This document shows, one piece after another, positions 47,000 through 54,980 of a stretch of 64,000 nt of DNA. The position numbers and the translations under genes are program-made. The first letter of the stretch is position 1. Each line of letters starts with the position of its first letter. Location of the stretch: NCBI RefSeq assembly GCF_017573545.1, contig NZ_JAGEOK010000011.1:62001-126000 (forward strand), in the 5' to 3' direction. The notes under the pieces are model-generated. The model did no database searches, was not told where the DNA came from, and was given only the letters and a program-made list of their open reading frames with translations. Source of the DNA: Actinomadura nitritigenes (GTDB taxonomy: Bacteria > Actinomycetota > Actinomycetes > Streptosporangiales > Streptosporangiaceae).

Positions 47000-47554
47000 A
47001 TGTCGTTGCGTCATGCGGTGATGGCCGCGCTGCTGGAGGGCGAGGCGTCGGGGTACGACCTGGCCAAGGGATTCGACGCGTCGGTGGCCAACTTCTGGAT
47101 GGCCACCCCGCAGCAGCTGTACCGGGAGCTCGACCGGATGCGCGAGGACGGCCTGGTCGAGGCGCGGGTCGTCGAGCAGGAGCGGCGGCCGAACAAGCGG
47201 CTGTTCTCGCTGACCGAGGAGGGGCGGCGGGAGCTGCGGGAGTTCACCGCCGGGCCGCCGCGCCCCGGGGCGATCCGCGACGAGATGATGGTCATGGTGC
47301 AGGCCGTCGACGCCGGGGACGCCGAGGGCGTGCGCACCGCCGTCGAGGAGCGGGTGGAGTGGGCGCGGGCGAAGATCGCCCGGTTCGAGCGGCTGCGGGC
47401 GAGGCTGCTGGGCGGCCGCACCGAGGAGGAGTTCCTCGCGCACGCCGAGCGCGTCGGGCCCTACCTGACGCTGATGCGCGGCCTGGCGTTCGAGCGCGAG
47501 AACGAGCGGTGGGGCGAGTGGGCCCTGGCCGTATTGAGGCAGCGGGTCGGCTGA
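47000..47554 (+). CDS. PadR-family transcriptional regulator
   Basis: A 184-residue PadR protein. N-terminal winged helix (residues 1-75: SLRHAVMAALLEGEASGYDLAKGF, TPQQLYRELDRMREDGLV, RLFSLTEEGRRELREF; each only in part of the domain) and a C-terminal Vir_act_alpha_C dimerisation helix region (about 90-180). The start is fixed by a leaderless promoter. The next gene begins within its stop (TGATG), so regulator and SGNH hydrolase are one operon, probably self-repressed via the TACTCAA palindrome. Confidence 0.92.
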   Translation: MSLRHAVMAALLEGEASGYDLAKGFDASVANFWMATPQQLYRELDRMREDGLVEARVVEQERRPNKRLFSLTEEGRRELREFTAGPPRPGAIRDEMMVMVQAVDAGDAEGVRTAVEERVEWARAKIARFERLRARLLGGRTEEEFLAHAERVGPYLTLMRGLAFERENERWGEWALAVLRQRVG

Positions 47555-48324
47555 TGGGGTACCTCCGGTACGTCGCGGTGGGGGACAGCCAGACCGAGGG
47601 CCTCAACGACGGTGACGAGCTGACCGGGTACCGGGGATGGGCGGACCGGCTCGCGGAGCTGCTCGCCGCGCAGGACGCCGGTGTCCGCTACGCCAACCTC
47701 GCGGTGCGCGGGCGGCTCGCGGCGGGGGTGCGGGCGGAGCAGACCGAGGCGGCGCTCGCCCTGCGACCGGACCTGGTCACCGTCATGGCGGGGATGAACG
47801 ACCTGGTCCGGCCCGGTTTCGACGCACGGGCCGTGGCCGCCGAGCTGGAGGCGATGCTGGCGGCGTTCACCGGGGCCGGGGCGCGGGTGGTCACGTTCAC
47901 CTTCCCCGACGTCGCGAAGATCGCGCCGCTGGTGCGGCACCTGCGGCCGCGGGTGGTGGACCTCAACGAGCGCATCCGGACGGCCGCCGGCCGGCACGGC
48001 GCGCTGGTGGTGGACACGTTCCCGCATCCCGTGACGACGGACCCGCGGCTGTGGAGCCCCGACCGCATCCACGCGAGCCCGCTCGGGCACGCGCGCATCG
48101 CCGCGGCGGCCGCGCACGCGCTGGGCCTGCCGGGCGGCGACACGTCCTGGTCCGCCGCGCTCCCGCCGCTGCCGCCCGTCCCGCCGTTGCGCCGGGCGGG
48201 CACGGAGGCCGCCTGGGCGGGCCGGTTCCTGGGGCCGTGGGTCGTCCGGCGGCTGCGCGGACGCTCCTCGGGCGACGGCCGCACCGCGAAGCGGCCCCGG
48301 CTCGAACCGGTCGTCCTGCCCTGA
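47554..48324 (+). CDS. SGNH/GDSL-family hydrolase
   Basis: A 256-residue esterase-fold protein. Block I GDSQTEGLND with the nucleophile serine 12, block III GMNDLVRP (residues about 78-85) and block V SPDRIHASPLGH with the Asp-His pair (about 167-178). No signal peptide, so it is cytosolic. The last 60 residues are a proline- and arginine-rich tail. It is co-translated with PadR. The substrate is an ester or acetylated compound of unknown identity. Confidence 0.87.
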   Translation: MGYLRYVAVGDSQTEGLNDGDELTGYRGWADRLAELLAAQDAGVRYANLAVRGRLAAGVRAEQTEAALALRPDLVTVMAGMNDLVRPGFDARAVAAELEAMLAAFTGAGARVVTFTFPDVAKIAPLVRHLRPRVVDLNERIRTAAGRHGALVVDTFPHPVTTDPRLWSPDRIHASPLGHARIAAAAAHALGLPGGDTSWSAALPPLPPVPPLRRAGTEAAWAGRFLGPWVVRRLRGRSSGDGRTAKRPRLEPVVLP

Positions 48325-48326
48325 GG

Positions 48327-48953
48327 TCAGCGGTCCGCCCCGTCGGGCAGGGTGAGCATCCGTTCCAGGAGCGTGTGCAGGTGGGCGCGGAAACGCTCCA
48401 GCTCGTCCGGTGAGATGTTCCGGTAGGGGCCGTCGGTGTCGGACTCCGCCCCCGTGCGCGTGCCGAGCGCCCGCTGGCTGAGGAAACCGGAGATGACCCA
48501 GGGGAACGTCCAGATCGTCAGGTCGAGGTCGATGTCGCCGGGGACCGCCTCCCGCAGCGCCTCGGCGACCCCGCCGAGCCGCGGCCGGACGTACAGCTCG
48601 TCCAGGTCGGCGGTGTCGGCGGCGTCGCCGGTCCGGCGGTGCAGCCACAGGCCGAGGTACTCGGGGTGCGCGGCGTAGAAGTCGAGGTACCGGTCCACCA
48701 GCCGCTCGACGCCCTGCCGGGTCGGTGTGAAGTCGCCGACGGCGCCGCCGACCGCCCGCTTCTCGGCGTCGGTGGCCCGGCGCATCACCTTCCGGTACAG
48801 CTCGGTCTTGCCACCGGTCAGGCGGTCGACGGTGGCGGGGTCGACCCCCGCCGCGTCCGCGATCAGGCGCGGCGACGTCCCGTCGAACCCGAGTTCGGCG
48901 AACAGCCGGGTGGCGGCGTCGATGATCCGATCGAGGTCCGCGTCGGCGCTCAT
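48327..48953 (-). CDS. TetR-family transcriptional regulator
   Basis: A 208-residue TetR protein. HTH at residues about 10-55 (IDAATRLFAELGFDGTSPRLIADAAGVDPATVDRL in part) is somewhat atypical at the recognition helix (GVDPATVDRLTGGK instead of GVS-x-x-x-x-Y-x-HF). The sensor domain is helical (about 70-200). ATG 48953 has the leaderless -10 TAACGT 7 nt upstream. It lies 2 bp from the convergent SGNH stop. The target is unknown; no palindrome stands out in the 74-bp gap behind it. Confidence 0.88.
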   Translation of the reverse strand: MSADADLDRIIDAATRLFAELGFDGTSPRLIADAAGVDPATVDRLTGGKTELYRKVMRRATDAEKRAVGGAVGDFTPTRQGVERLVDRYLDFYAAHPEYLGLWLHRRTGDAADTADLDELYVRPRLGGVAEALREAVPGDIDLDLTIWTFPWVISGFLSQRALGTRTGAESDTDGPYRNISPDELERFRAHLHTLLERMLTLPDGADR

Positions 48954-48960
48954 GCTTCCG

Positions 48961-48966
48961 ACGTTA
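48961..48966 (-). promoter_or_regulatory. Leaderless -10 of the TetR gene at 48953
   Basis: Minus-strand TAACGT, 7 nt before the ATG. Confidence 0.5.
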
Positions 48967-49027
48967 GCCGCGGACGGCGGCGAACCGTTTCCGGCAAGGT
49001 CATGGACCGGCCAAATCGCGGTCGCGG

Positions 49028-49483
49028 TCAGTCTTCGTAGGCGTCGACGAAGCGGGCGAGCAGCCGCGCGAACTCGGCGCGCTCGCCGTCGCTCCAGTCG
49101 CGCATGGCCTTGGCGAAGTGCTCCTGGCGGGTGCGGCGGGTCGCCGCGACGACGGACCGGCCCGCCGGGGTCAGCTCCAGGTGGATGCGGCGGCCGTCCT
49201 CCTGGGACGCGACGCGGCGGACGTACCCGGACTTGACGGCCTCGGCGACGATGCGGCTGCCGCGCGAGGCGTCGACGCCGAGGCGGGTGGCGACCAGGCC
49301 GACGCTCATCTCCTGGCCGGGCCCGTCGGGGCCCTCGTCCACGACGTCCACGACGTGCAGGACCTGCACGTCGACGGGGAGGTTGTGGTCCCGGATCGCC
49401 GCCCTGCCGAGCCGCTGCCGGGACATGCCGCGCCGCAGCTTGACCATGTTCCGCTCGACGGCGTCCAGTGCCTCGTCGGTCAT
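49028..49483 (-). CDS. MarR-family transcriptional regulator
   Basis: A 151-residue MarR protein. DNA-binding region MSVGLVATRLGVDASRGSRIVAEAVKSGYVRR and wing SQEDGRRIHLELTPAG (both given in part, residues about 58-110), flanked by dimerisation helices. ATG 49483 is fixed by TAGACT 7 nt upstream. It is divergent from a DHA2-type exporter with 83 bp between starts. An inverted repeat there suggests it represses the pump until a toxic ligand arrives. Confidence 0.9.
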   Translation of the reverse strand: MTDEALDAVERNMVKLRRGMSRQRLGRAAIRDHNLPVDVQVLHVVDVVDEGPDGPGQEMSVGLVATRLGVDASRGSRIVAEAVKSGYVRRVASQEDGRRIHLELTPAGRSVVAATRRTRQEHFAKAMRDWSDGERAEFARLLARFVDAYED

Positions 49484-49490
49484 GCCGCCC

Positions 49491-49496
49491 AGTCTA
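49491..49496 (-). promoter_or_regulatory. Leaderless -10 of the MarR gene at 49483
   Basis: Minus-strand TAGACT, 7 nt before the ATG. Confidence 0.6.
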
Positions 49497-49502
49497 GTCC
49501 GG

Positions 49503-49532
49503 TTGCGTCCCTCATATTGCTGTGCTTAGCAT
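49503..49532 (+). promoter_or_regulatory. Candidate promoter of the DHA2 exporter
   Basis: TTGCGT (49503-49508), 18-bp spacer, TAGCAT (49527-49532). Transcription would start near 49539, leaving a 28-nt leader with a GAGAGG ribosome site. Confidence 0.45.
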
Positions 49533-49553
49533 CTATCTGCCTTAAGCATATGA
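49512..49553. promoter_or_regulatory. Inverted repeat, candidate MarR operator
   Basis: TCATATTGCT (49512-49521) and AGCATATGA (49545-49553) are inverted copies with one extra T, 23 bp apart, framing an AT-rich centre between the two divergent promoters. Confidence 0.45.
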
Positions 49554-49566
49554 ATGAGAGGTGCAC

Positions 49567-51072
49567 ATGACGATCGCCCATGACGCGCCGGCGGGCATGA
49601 GCCGCCGGCACCGGGTCCTGGTGTTCGGCGGGCTGATGCTCGCCGGGCTGATGTCGTCCCTGGACGCAACGGTCCTCGGCACCGCGCTGCCGACGATCGT
49701 CGGCGACCTCGGCGGGCTGGACCGGCTCGCCTGGGTCTCCACCGCGTACGTGCTGGCCACCAGCGTCACCGTCCCGCTGTCCGGACGGCTCGGGGACCTG
49801 TTCGGCCGCCGCCCGATCCTCCTCGTCGGGCTGATCGGGTTCCTGGCAGGCTCGGCGGCGTGCGGGGCGGCGCCCTCGATGGACGCGCTGATCGCGTTCC
49901 GCGTCGTCCAGGGAGCGGCCGCCGGGTGCCTGATGAGCTCGATGTTCGCGCTGACGGGCGAGCTGTTCGAGCCGCGCGAACGGGCCCGCTACCAGGGCTA
50001 CTCGGCGCTGATCTTCGCGGTGTCCAGCATTGCGGGGCCGCTGGTCGGCGGCTTCCTCACCGACCACGCGTCCTGGAGGTGGGTCTTCTACGTCAACCTG
50101 CCGCTCGGCATGGCCGCCACCGCGATCACCCTGGCGTTCCTGCGGCTGCCGAAGCCGGACCGGCGACCCCGGATCGACTACGCGGGCATCGCCGTGCTCG
50201 GCGCCGCCGTCACCTGCTTCACGCTCCTCACCAGCTGGGCAGGGACCCGGTACGCGTGGGACTCGGCGGAAATCCGCGCGCTCGCCGCCGGGTCGGTGGT
50301 GCTGTTCGCCGCCTGGGTGCTCGTGGAGCGCCGCGCCGCCGAGGCGATCATCCCGCCGCGGCTGTTCCGCGACCGGTCGTTCGCGGTGGCGTGCGCCGTC
50401 GCCGCGGTCGGCGGCGCGACCGGCTTCGGGCTCGCCACGTACCTGCCCATGTTCTTCCAGGTCGTCGGGGGAGTCGGCGCCACCGAGTCCGGGCTCCTGC
50501 TGCTGCCGATGATGATCGGCCTGCTGGTCGCCTCGATGGGCGCCGGACGGTACATCGCGCGGACCGGCCGCTACCACCGGCTGCCCGCCGCCAGCATGGC
50601 GATCAGCGCCGTCGGCGTCGCCCTGCTCGCCACCATGGACGTGCGCACCGGCCTCGTCACCGCCGGGCTCTACATGACCGTCCTCGGCTTCGGGGCGGGC
50701 TTGTCGCAGCAGGTCGTCATGCTGATCGCGCAGAACGCGGCGCCGAAGCGGGACCTCGGCGCCGCGAGCTCCGGCGTGTTCGCGTCCCGCATGCTCGGCA
50801 CCGCCGCCGGGATGGCGGTGTTCGGCGGCATCGTCTCCAGCCGGTTCGCCGAGGAGATCGGGCGCCGCGTCCCGGCCGGGAGGGTGCCCGCCTTCGGTGA
50901 CGCCGTCCGGCCCGAAGTGCTCGACACCCTCCCCGGGCCGGTCCGGCACGGCGTCGCCGAAGCCTTCGCGCAGGCGTTCTCCGACCTGTTCCTCACCGGC
51001 CTGCCGCTCCTGGCGGTCGGCCTGGCGGCGGCGGTGCTGCTGCGGCACGTCCCGCTCGCCCCCCGCGAGTGA
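49567..51072 (+). CDS. DHA2-family (EmrB/QacA) multidrug exporter
   Basis: A 501-residue proton-driven exporter with 14 helices. Motif D1 LMSSLDATVLGTALPTI (residues about 25-41), motif A GRLGDLFGRRPILLVG (about 73-88), motif C-like FAVSSIAGPLVGGFLTD (about 145-161). ATG 49567 follows GAGAGG; the GTG 6 nt earlier is less likely. It is paired with the divergent MarR regulator. It exports hydrophobic drugs or an endogenous product. Confidence 0.92.
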   Translation: MTIAHDAPAGMSRRHRVLVFGGLMLAGLMSSLDATVLGTALPTIVGDLGGLDRLAWVSTAYVLATSVTVPLSGRLGDLFGRRPILLVGLIGFLAGSAACGAAPSMDALIAFRVVQGAAAGCLMSSMFALTGELFEPRERARYQGYSALIFAVSSIAGPLVGGFLTDHASWRWVFYVNLPLGMAATAITLAFLRLPKPDRRPRIDYAGIAVLGAAVTCFTLLTSWAGTRYAWDSAEIRALAAGSVVLFAAWVLVERRAAEAIIPPRLFRDRSFAVACAVAAVGGATGFGLATYLPMFFQVVGGVGATESGLLLLPMMIGLLVASMGAGRYIARTGRYHRLPAASMAISAVGVALLATMDVRTGLVTAGLYMTVLGFGAGLSQQVVMLIAQNAAPKRDLGAASSGVFASRMLGTAAGMAVFGGIVSSRFAEEIGRRVPAGRVPAFGDAVRPEVLDTLPGPVRHGVAEAFAQAFSDLFLTGLPLLAVGLAAAVLLRHVPLAPRE

Positions 51073-51129
51073 CCGGCCGGACGGCGGGGACGTCCCGTTC
51101 CGCGCCCGCTCAGCGGCGGCGCCGCGCGG

Positions 51130-51795
51130 CTACCCGTCGAGATCGGCGTCGTTCACCAGCAGCGCGACCTGCACCCGGTTGTTCAGCTCCAGCTTGGTCA
51201 GCAGCCGCGACACGTACGCCTTCACCGTCGCGACGCTCAGCGAGAGCTCGCGGCCGATCTCGCTGTTGGTCTTGCCCTGCCCGACCCGCACCGCGACCGC
51301 CCGCTCGCCCTCGCTGAGCCGCTCCAGCAGCGCGCGGGCACGGGCCTTGCGCGGATCGGCGCCCGCCTCGGCGACGAACGACATCATCCGGCGCAGCACC
51401 GCCGGTGACAGCATCGGCTCCCCGGCGGCGACCTGCCGGATCGCCTGGATGATCTCCGGCGGCGGGGTGTGCTTGAGCAGGAACCCGCTCGCGCCCGCGC
51501 GCATCGCGCGCAGGATGTGGTCGTCGGTGTCGAACGTCGTCAGCAGGATGATCTCCGGCGGGTCGCGCCGCGCGCGGAGCAGCTCCGTGGCGGCCAGCCC
51601 GTCCAGCCGCGGCATCCGGATGTCCATCAGCACCACGTCCGGGCGGTGCTCGTTCACCGCGGGCACCGCCTCCGCGCCGTCCGCGACGTCCCCGACCACC
51701 TCCAGGTCACCGGCGCCCGCGAGCATCATCGACAGCCCCGCCCGGACGAGCGCGTCGTCGTCCACGATCAGCACACGGATGGGAGGGGAGTCCAT
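51130..51795 (-). CDS. NarL/LuxR-family response regulator
   Basis: A 221-residue two-component output protein. Receiver domain residues 6-122 with acidic DDD near 12-14, phospho-acceptor D58 in VLMDIRMP, threonine in LLTTFD and lysine in FLLKHTPP. LuxR HTH at about 155-212 (SEGERAVAVRVGQGKTNSEIG and following). ATG 51795 has TAGGGT 6 nt upstream, so it may be leaderless although it lies only 30 bp behind the flavin/PNPOx gene. Its kinase is two genes upstream. Confidence 0.93.
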   Translation of the reverse strand: MDSPPIRVLIVDDDALVRAGLSMMLAGAGDLEVVGDVADGAEAVPAVNEHRPDVVLMDIRMPRLDGLAATELLRARRDPPEIILLTTFDTDDHILRAMRAGASGFLLKHTPPPEIIQAIRQVAAGEPMLSPAVLRRMMSFVAEAGADPRKARARALLERLSEGERAVAVRVGQGKTNSEIGRELSLSVATVKAYVSRLLTKLELNNRVQVALLVNDADLDG

Positions 51796-51801
51796 CCCCC
51801 A

Positions 51802-51807
51802 ACCCTA
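51802..51807 (-). promoter_or_regulatory. Leaderless -10 of the response regulator gene
   Basis: Minus-strand TAGGGT, 6 nt before ATG 51795. Confidence 0.45.
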
Positions 51808-51825
51808 TGGCCGCCGGGCCCGCTC

Positions 51826-52263
51826 CTACGGCCGCCGGAGCCGCCGACCGCTGACCTCCATCGCCGTCAGCCTGAACCACGCCTCCCGCTGGCCCCCGGC
51901 CCACGGGTCGACCCGGACCGCGCGCTCCTTCTCCTCGGCGCCGAGGGGTTTGGCGCCACCGCGCACCAGCACGCTCCACCCCTCGTGGGTGCTGTCCTGG
52001 AACGCGTCGACCTCGAACGCGGCCCGCACCTGCCCGCCCGGCACGGCGGTCAGCAGGCTCCGGTTGAGCCGGCCCTCCAGCGAGGTGCGGAACACCACCG
52101 ATTCGCCGTCGACGGCGTAGTTCACCGGGATCACCGTCGGCCCTTCGCCGTCATCGAAGGCGATCCGACCGATGCCGCCCGGTGCGATGAGCCGCAGGCA
52201 CTCCTGCCGGTCGAGTTCCTCCGGGACGGGACGTGCGGAGTCAGAAGCCATGTTCACGGCCAT
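51826..52263 (-). CDS. Pyridoxamine 5'-phosphate oxidase-family protein
   Basis: A 145-residue split-barrel flavin- or F420-binding protein. CLRLIAPGGIGRIAF (residues about 22-36), VIPVNYAVDGESVVFRTSLEGR (given in part, about 44-65) and FEVDAFQDSTHEGWSVLV (about 83-100) are typical of this actinobacterial group, whose roles are largely unknown. The start could be ATG 52263 or ATG 52251. It sits between the sensor kinase and the response regulator, in the same direction, so it may be part of their signalling or redox response. Confidence 0.85.
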   Translation of the reverse strand: MAVNMASDSARPVPEELDRQECLRLIAPGGIGRIAFDDGEGPTVIPVNYAVDGESVVFRTSLEGRLNRSLLTAVPGGQVRAAFEVDAFQDSTHEGWSVLVRGGAKPLGAEEKERAVRVDPWAGGQREAWFRLTAMEVSGRRLRRP

Positions 52264-52333
52264 GCCCGCAACTCGCGGCGGCCATGCGTCCGACCTACCC
52301 GGACGTGCGCGGACGTGCCCGGACGACCGCGGC

Positions 52334-53542
52334 TCAGCCGGGGAGCGGCAGGCGGGCGCGCAGCCGGAACCGGCCGTCCCCGGTCCGGCCGTGCTCCAGC
52401 GTGCCGCCGAGCAGCGCCACCCGCTCGCCGAGCCCCACCAGCCCGGCGCCCGCGCCCGGCAGCGCCGCTGCGGGCGGCGGCCCGGGCGGGATCGGGTTCA
52501 CGATCTCGATGGTCAGCGCCGTCCCGCCGGGCGCCTCGAGCGTCACCCGGACCCCCGCGCCCGGCGCGTGCTTGCGGGCGTTGGTCAGCCCCTCCTGCAC
52601 GATCCGGTAGGCGTGCCGGCCGACCCGGACGGGGATCCCCGCCGGGTCGGGCACCCGGTCGTCCAGGACCACCTCGCTCCCGGCGGACGACGACTCCCGC
52701 ACCAGGTCCGGGACGTCGGCGAGCGCGGGCTGCGGGCGGTCGGCGTCCGCGCCGCCGGGATCGCCGCGCAGCACCCCGATCACCTCGCGCAGGTCCTCCA
52801 TCGCCTCGTAGGCGCTCTGCCGGATGACCCCGGCGGCGGCGCGCTGGTCGGCGGGCGCGTCCGGGCGGAACTCCAGCGCCCCCGCGTGCACCGCCAGCAG
52901 CGAGATCCGGTGCGCGAGGACGTCGTGCATCTCCCGCGCGATCCGCTCGCGCTCCAGCAGCCGCGCCTCCTCCACCCGCAGCCGCTGCCCCTCCTCGGCG
53001 GCGCGCGCCCGCTCCTCCATGGAGGCGATGAGCTGCCGCCGCGACCGCACCAGCATCCCCGTCGTGATCAGCACGGCGTAGATCAGGCCGAAGATGACGA
53101 TGCCCTGGCGGAACTGGTCCCAGGGCGAGGTGATCCAGAACAGCGTGGTGATCAGCGCCATGTTCGCGGCGGCGACCGGAAGGAGGGTCCGCCAGGGCCG
53201 CAACATCGCCAGCGAGTACATGGCGGCGGCGGCCGTGCCCAGCGTCGAGGTGGCCGTCCACTGCGCGAACACCATCGTCACCGCGACGGCCACCGGGAAG
53301 CGCCGCCGGAACAGCAGCAGGAACACCAGGGAGGCCGCGCCGACCGACAGGTCCAGCGGCACGACGATCCGCTGGCCGGGCGTCGGGTCGTCCAGCGTCC
53401 CCTGGAGCAGCAGCAGGCCCAGCACCGCCGCCCCGGCGGTGACGCCGAGGTCGCCGAGCCAGTCCCGCCACGGGCGCCGCAGGTCGAGCGGGCCGGCGAG
53501 GCGGGACGGGCCGGTCGCGGGGGAGGGGCCGGCGGGGTCCAT
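52334..53542 (-). CDS. Sensor histidine kinase (NarX/DesK-like, HisKA_3)
   Basis: A 402-residue membrane kinase with five or six helices in residues about 30-165 and no large extracellular domain. The dimerisation helix contains the phosphorylated histidine 206 in EMHDVLAHRISLLAVHAGAL (the HDxLxH-type box). An ATPase domain has N-box EGLTNARKHAPGA and GAGLVGLGERVALLGG. ATG 53542 is fixed by TAGCGT 7 nt upstream. Together with the response regulator at 51130 it forms a two-component system. Stimulus unknown; the lack of a sensor domain suggests membrane or cell-wall stress. Confidence 0.92.
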   Translation of the reverse strand: MDPAGPSPATGPSRLAGPLDLRRPWRDWLGDLGVTAGAAVLGLLLLQGTLDDPTPGQRIVVPLDLSVGAASLVFLLLFRRRFPVAVAVTMVFAQWTATSTLGTAAAAMYSLAMLRPWRTLLPVAAANMALITTLFWITSPWDQFRQGIVIFGLIYAVLITTGMLVRSRRQLIASMEERARAAEEGQRLRVEEARLLERERIAREMHDVLAHRISLLAVHAGALEFRPDAPADQRAAAGVIRQSAYEAMEDLREVIGVLRGDPGGADADRPQPALADVPDLVRESSSAGSEVVLDDRVPDPAGIPVRVGRHAYRIVQEGLTNARKHAPGAGVRVTLEAPGGTALTIEIVNPIPPGPPPAAALPGAGAGLVGLGERVALLGGTLEHGRTGDGRFRLRARLPLPG

Positions 53543-53549
53543 GCCGGCA

Positions 53550-53555
53550 ACGCTA
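53550..53555 (-). promoter_or_regulatory. Leaderless -10 of the sensor kinase gene
   Basis: Minus-strand TAGCGT, 7 nt before ATG 53542. The same hexamer serves the divergent serine hydrolase gene 230 bp away. The rest of the 256-bp gap shows nothing else I can name. Confidence 0.55.
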
Positions 53556-53784
53556 GCGAGCCCGCACCGGCCCGGGAGCGGTCCACGGTCGGCGCGGGCA
53601 CCGACTTTGGTCGACGCTTCCACCGGATCAGCGGCGGCCGGGCCGGCCGGTGCCCGGCGGTCCCGGCGGCTGCGCCGATCGACTCGTCCGCCCCGGATGT
53701 GGGGCTGCCCCCACCATGGCCGTACCGGCCTGCCCGACGGCGAACCGGGGTGATCGCGTCACTGCGCCGGGGCCCGCGCGCGCC

Positions 53785-53790
53785 TAGCGT
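53785..53790 (+). promoter_or_regulatory. Leaderless -10 of the serine hydrolase gene
   Basis: TAGCGT, 8 nt before ATG 53799. Confidence 0.5.
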
Positions 53791-53798
53791 CGAAGCAC

Positions 53799-54980
53799 AT
53801 GACGACACCAGAACCGAGGCGCCGGCGGGCCGTCCGCCGGTCGGCGGTCGCCGCCGGCGCCGCCATCGCCGGGGCCGCGGCCTTCCCGGCGCCCGCGCAC
53901 GCCCTCACTCCGCCCGGATGCGGCGACCACGCCGCCACCACCCGCGCCCTGCATCGCGTCACCGGCGTCGACGGGCTGACCGGCGCGACCGTCCGGATCG
54001 ACGACCCGCGCTGCGTGACGTGGACGGCCGCGAGCGGGGTCGCCGACCGCCGTACGGGACGGCCGATGCCCACGGACCCGCGCGTGCGCATCGGCAGCAT
54101 CACCAAGACGTTCACCGCCGTCACCGTCCTGCGGTTGGCCGCCGAGGGCCGCGTCTCGCTGGACGCGCCGGTCGCCCGCTACCTGCCCGGGTTCATCGAC
54201 GCGAACGGCCACGACGGGCGGCACATCACCGTCCGGAGCCTGCTGCGCCACACCAGCGGCCTGCCCGACCACATGGACTCCTTCCAGAGCACGGACGAGT
54301 TCCGCTTCCGGCACTTCGAGCCCGAGGAGCTCGTGCGCCGGGCGCTGCGGCTCCCCGGCCCCGGCGGGGGATGGCACTACTCCACGACCAACTACGTCGT
54401 CGCGGGGCTGATCGTGGAGAAGGTCACCGGGCACCGCCTGGAGGACGAGACCGAGCGGCGGATCATCCGGCCGCTCGGCCTGCACGGCACGTACTGGCCC
54501 GGTGACGAGACCCGGATCAGGGGCCCGCACCCGCGCGGCTACGTCCGCGTCGAAGGCGACGGGCCGGTCCGCCGGGCCGACAGCACCGAGATGAACACGA
54601 CGGTCGCCTGGGCCGGCGGTGCGCTGATCTCCACCCCGCGCGACGTGAACGCGTTCTACGGCGCGCTGCTCGGCGGGCACCTGCTGCCCGCGGGGATGCT
54701 CGCCCAGATGGAGCGGACCGTTCCCGCCGACACCGACCGCACGTGGCCGGGCGCCGCCTACGGGCTGGGGCTGATCGGGACGCCGCTGCGCTGCGGCGGC
54801 ACCTGGTGGGGCCACGCCGGCGACATCGACGGGTTCACCACTCTCGCGGGCGTCGCGCCCGGCGGCCGCCGCGTCTCGATCGCCTTCAACGAGAACCCCG
54901 CCACGCAGGCGGCCTTCGACGACGAGCTGGACCTCGTCCAGACCGGCCTGTGCGACCGTCCCGGAACGGAGACGTCATGA
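53799..54980 (+). CDS. Exported serine hydrolase (class C beta-lactamase / D,D-peptidase family)
   Basis: A 393-residue secreted enzyme. A twin-arginine-like signal (RRRRAVRRSAVAAGAAIAG, residues about 7-25) is cleaved near AHA. Active-site motifs: S100-x-x-K103 in GSITKTF, Y-x-N in YSTTNY (about 190) and H-x-G in WGHAGD. It acts on peptidoglycan stem peptides, D-amino acid amides or esters. The sensor kinase gene is divergent from it and may control it. Its stop overlaps the next gene (ATGA), so two secreted hydrolases are co-produced. Confidence 0.88.
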   Translation: MTTPEPRRRRAVRRSAVAAGAAIAGAAAFPAPAHALTPPGCGDHAATTRALHRVTGVDGLTGATVRIDDPRCVTWTAASGVADRRTGRPMPTDPRVRIGSITKTFTAVTVLRLAAEGRVSLDAPVARYLPGFIDANGHDGRHITVRSLLRHTSGLPDHMDSFQSTDEFRFRHFEPEELVRRALRLPGPGGGWHYSTTNYVVAGLIVEKVTGHRLEDETERRIIRPLGLHGTYWPGDETRIRGPHPRGYVRVEGDGPVRRADSTEMNTTVAWAGGALISTPRDVNAFYGALLGGHLLPAGMLAQMERTVPADTDRTWPGAAYGLGLIGTPLRCGGTWWGHAGDIDGFTTLAGVAPGGRRVSIAFNENPATQAAFDDELDLVQTGLCDRPGTETS

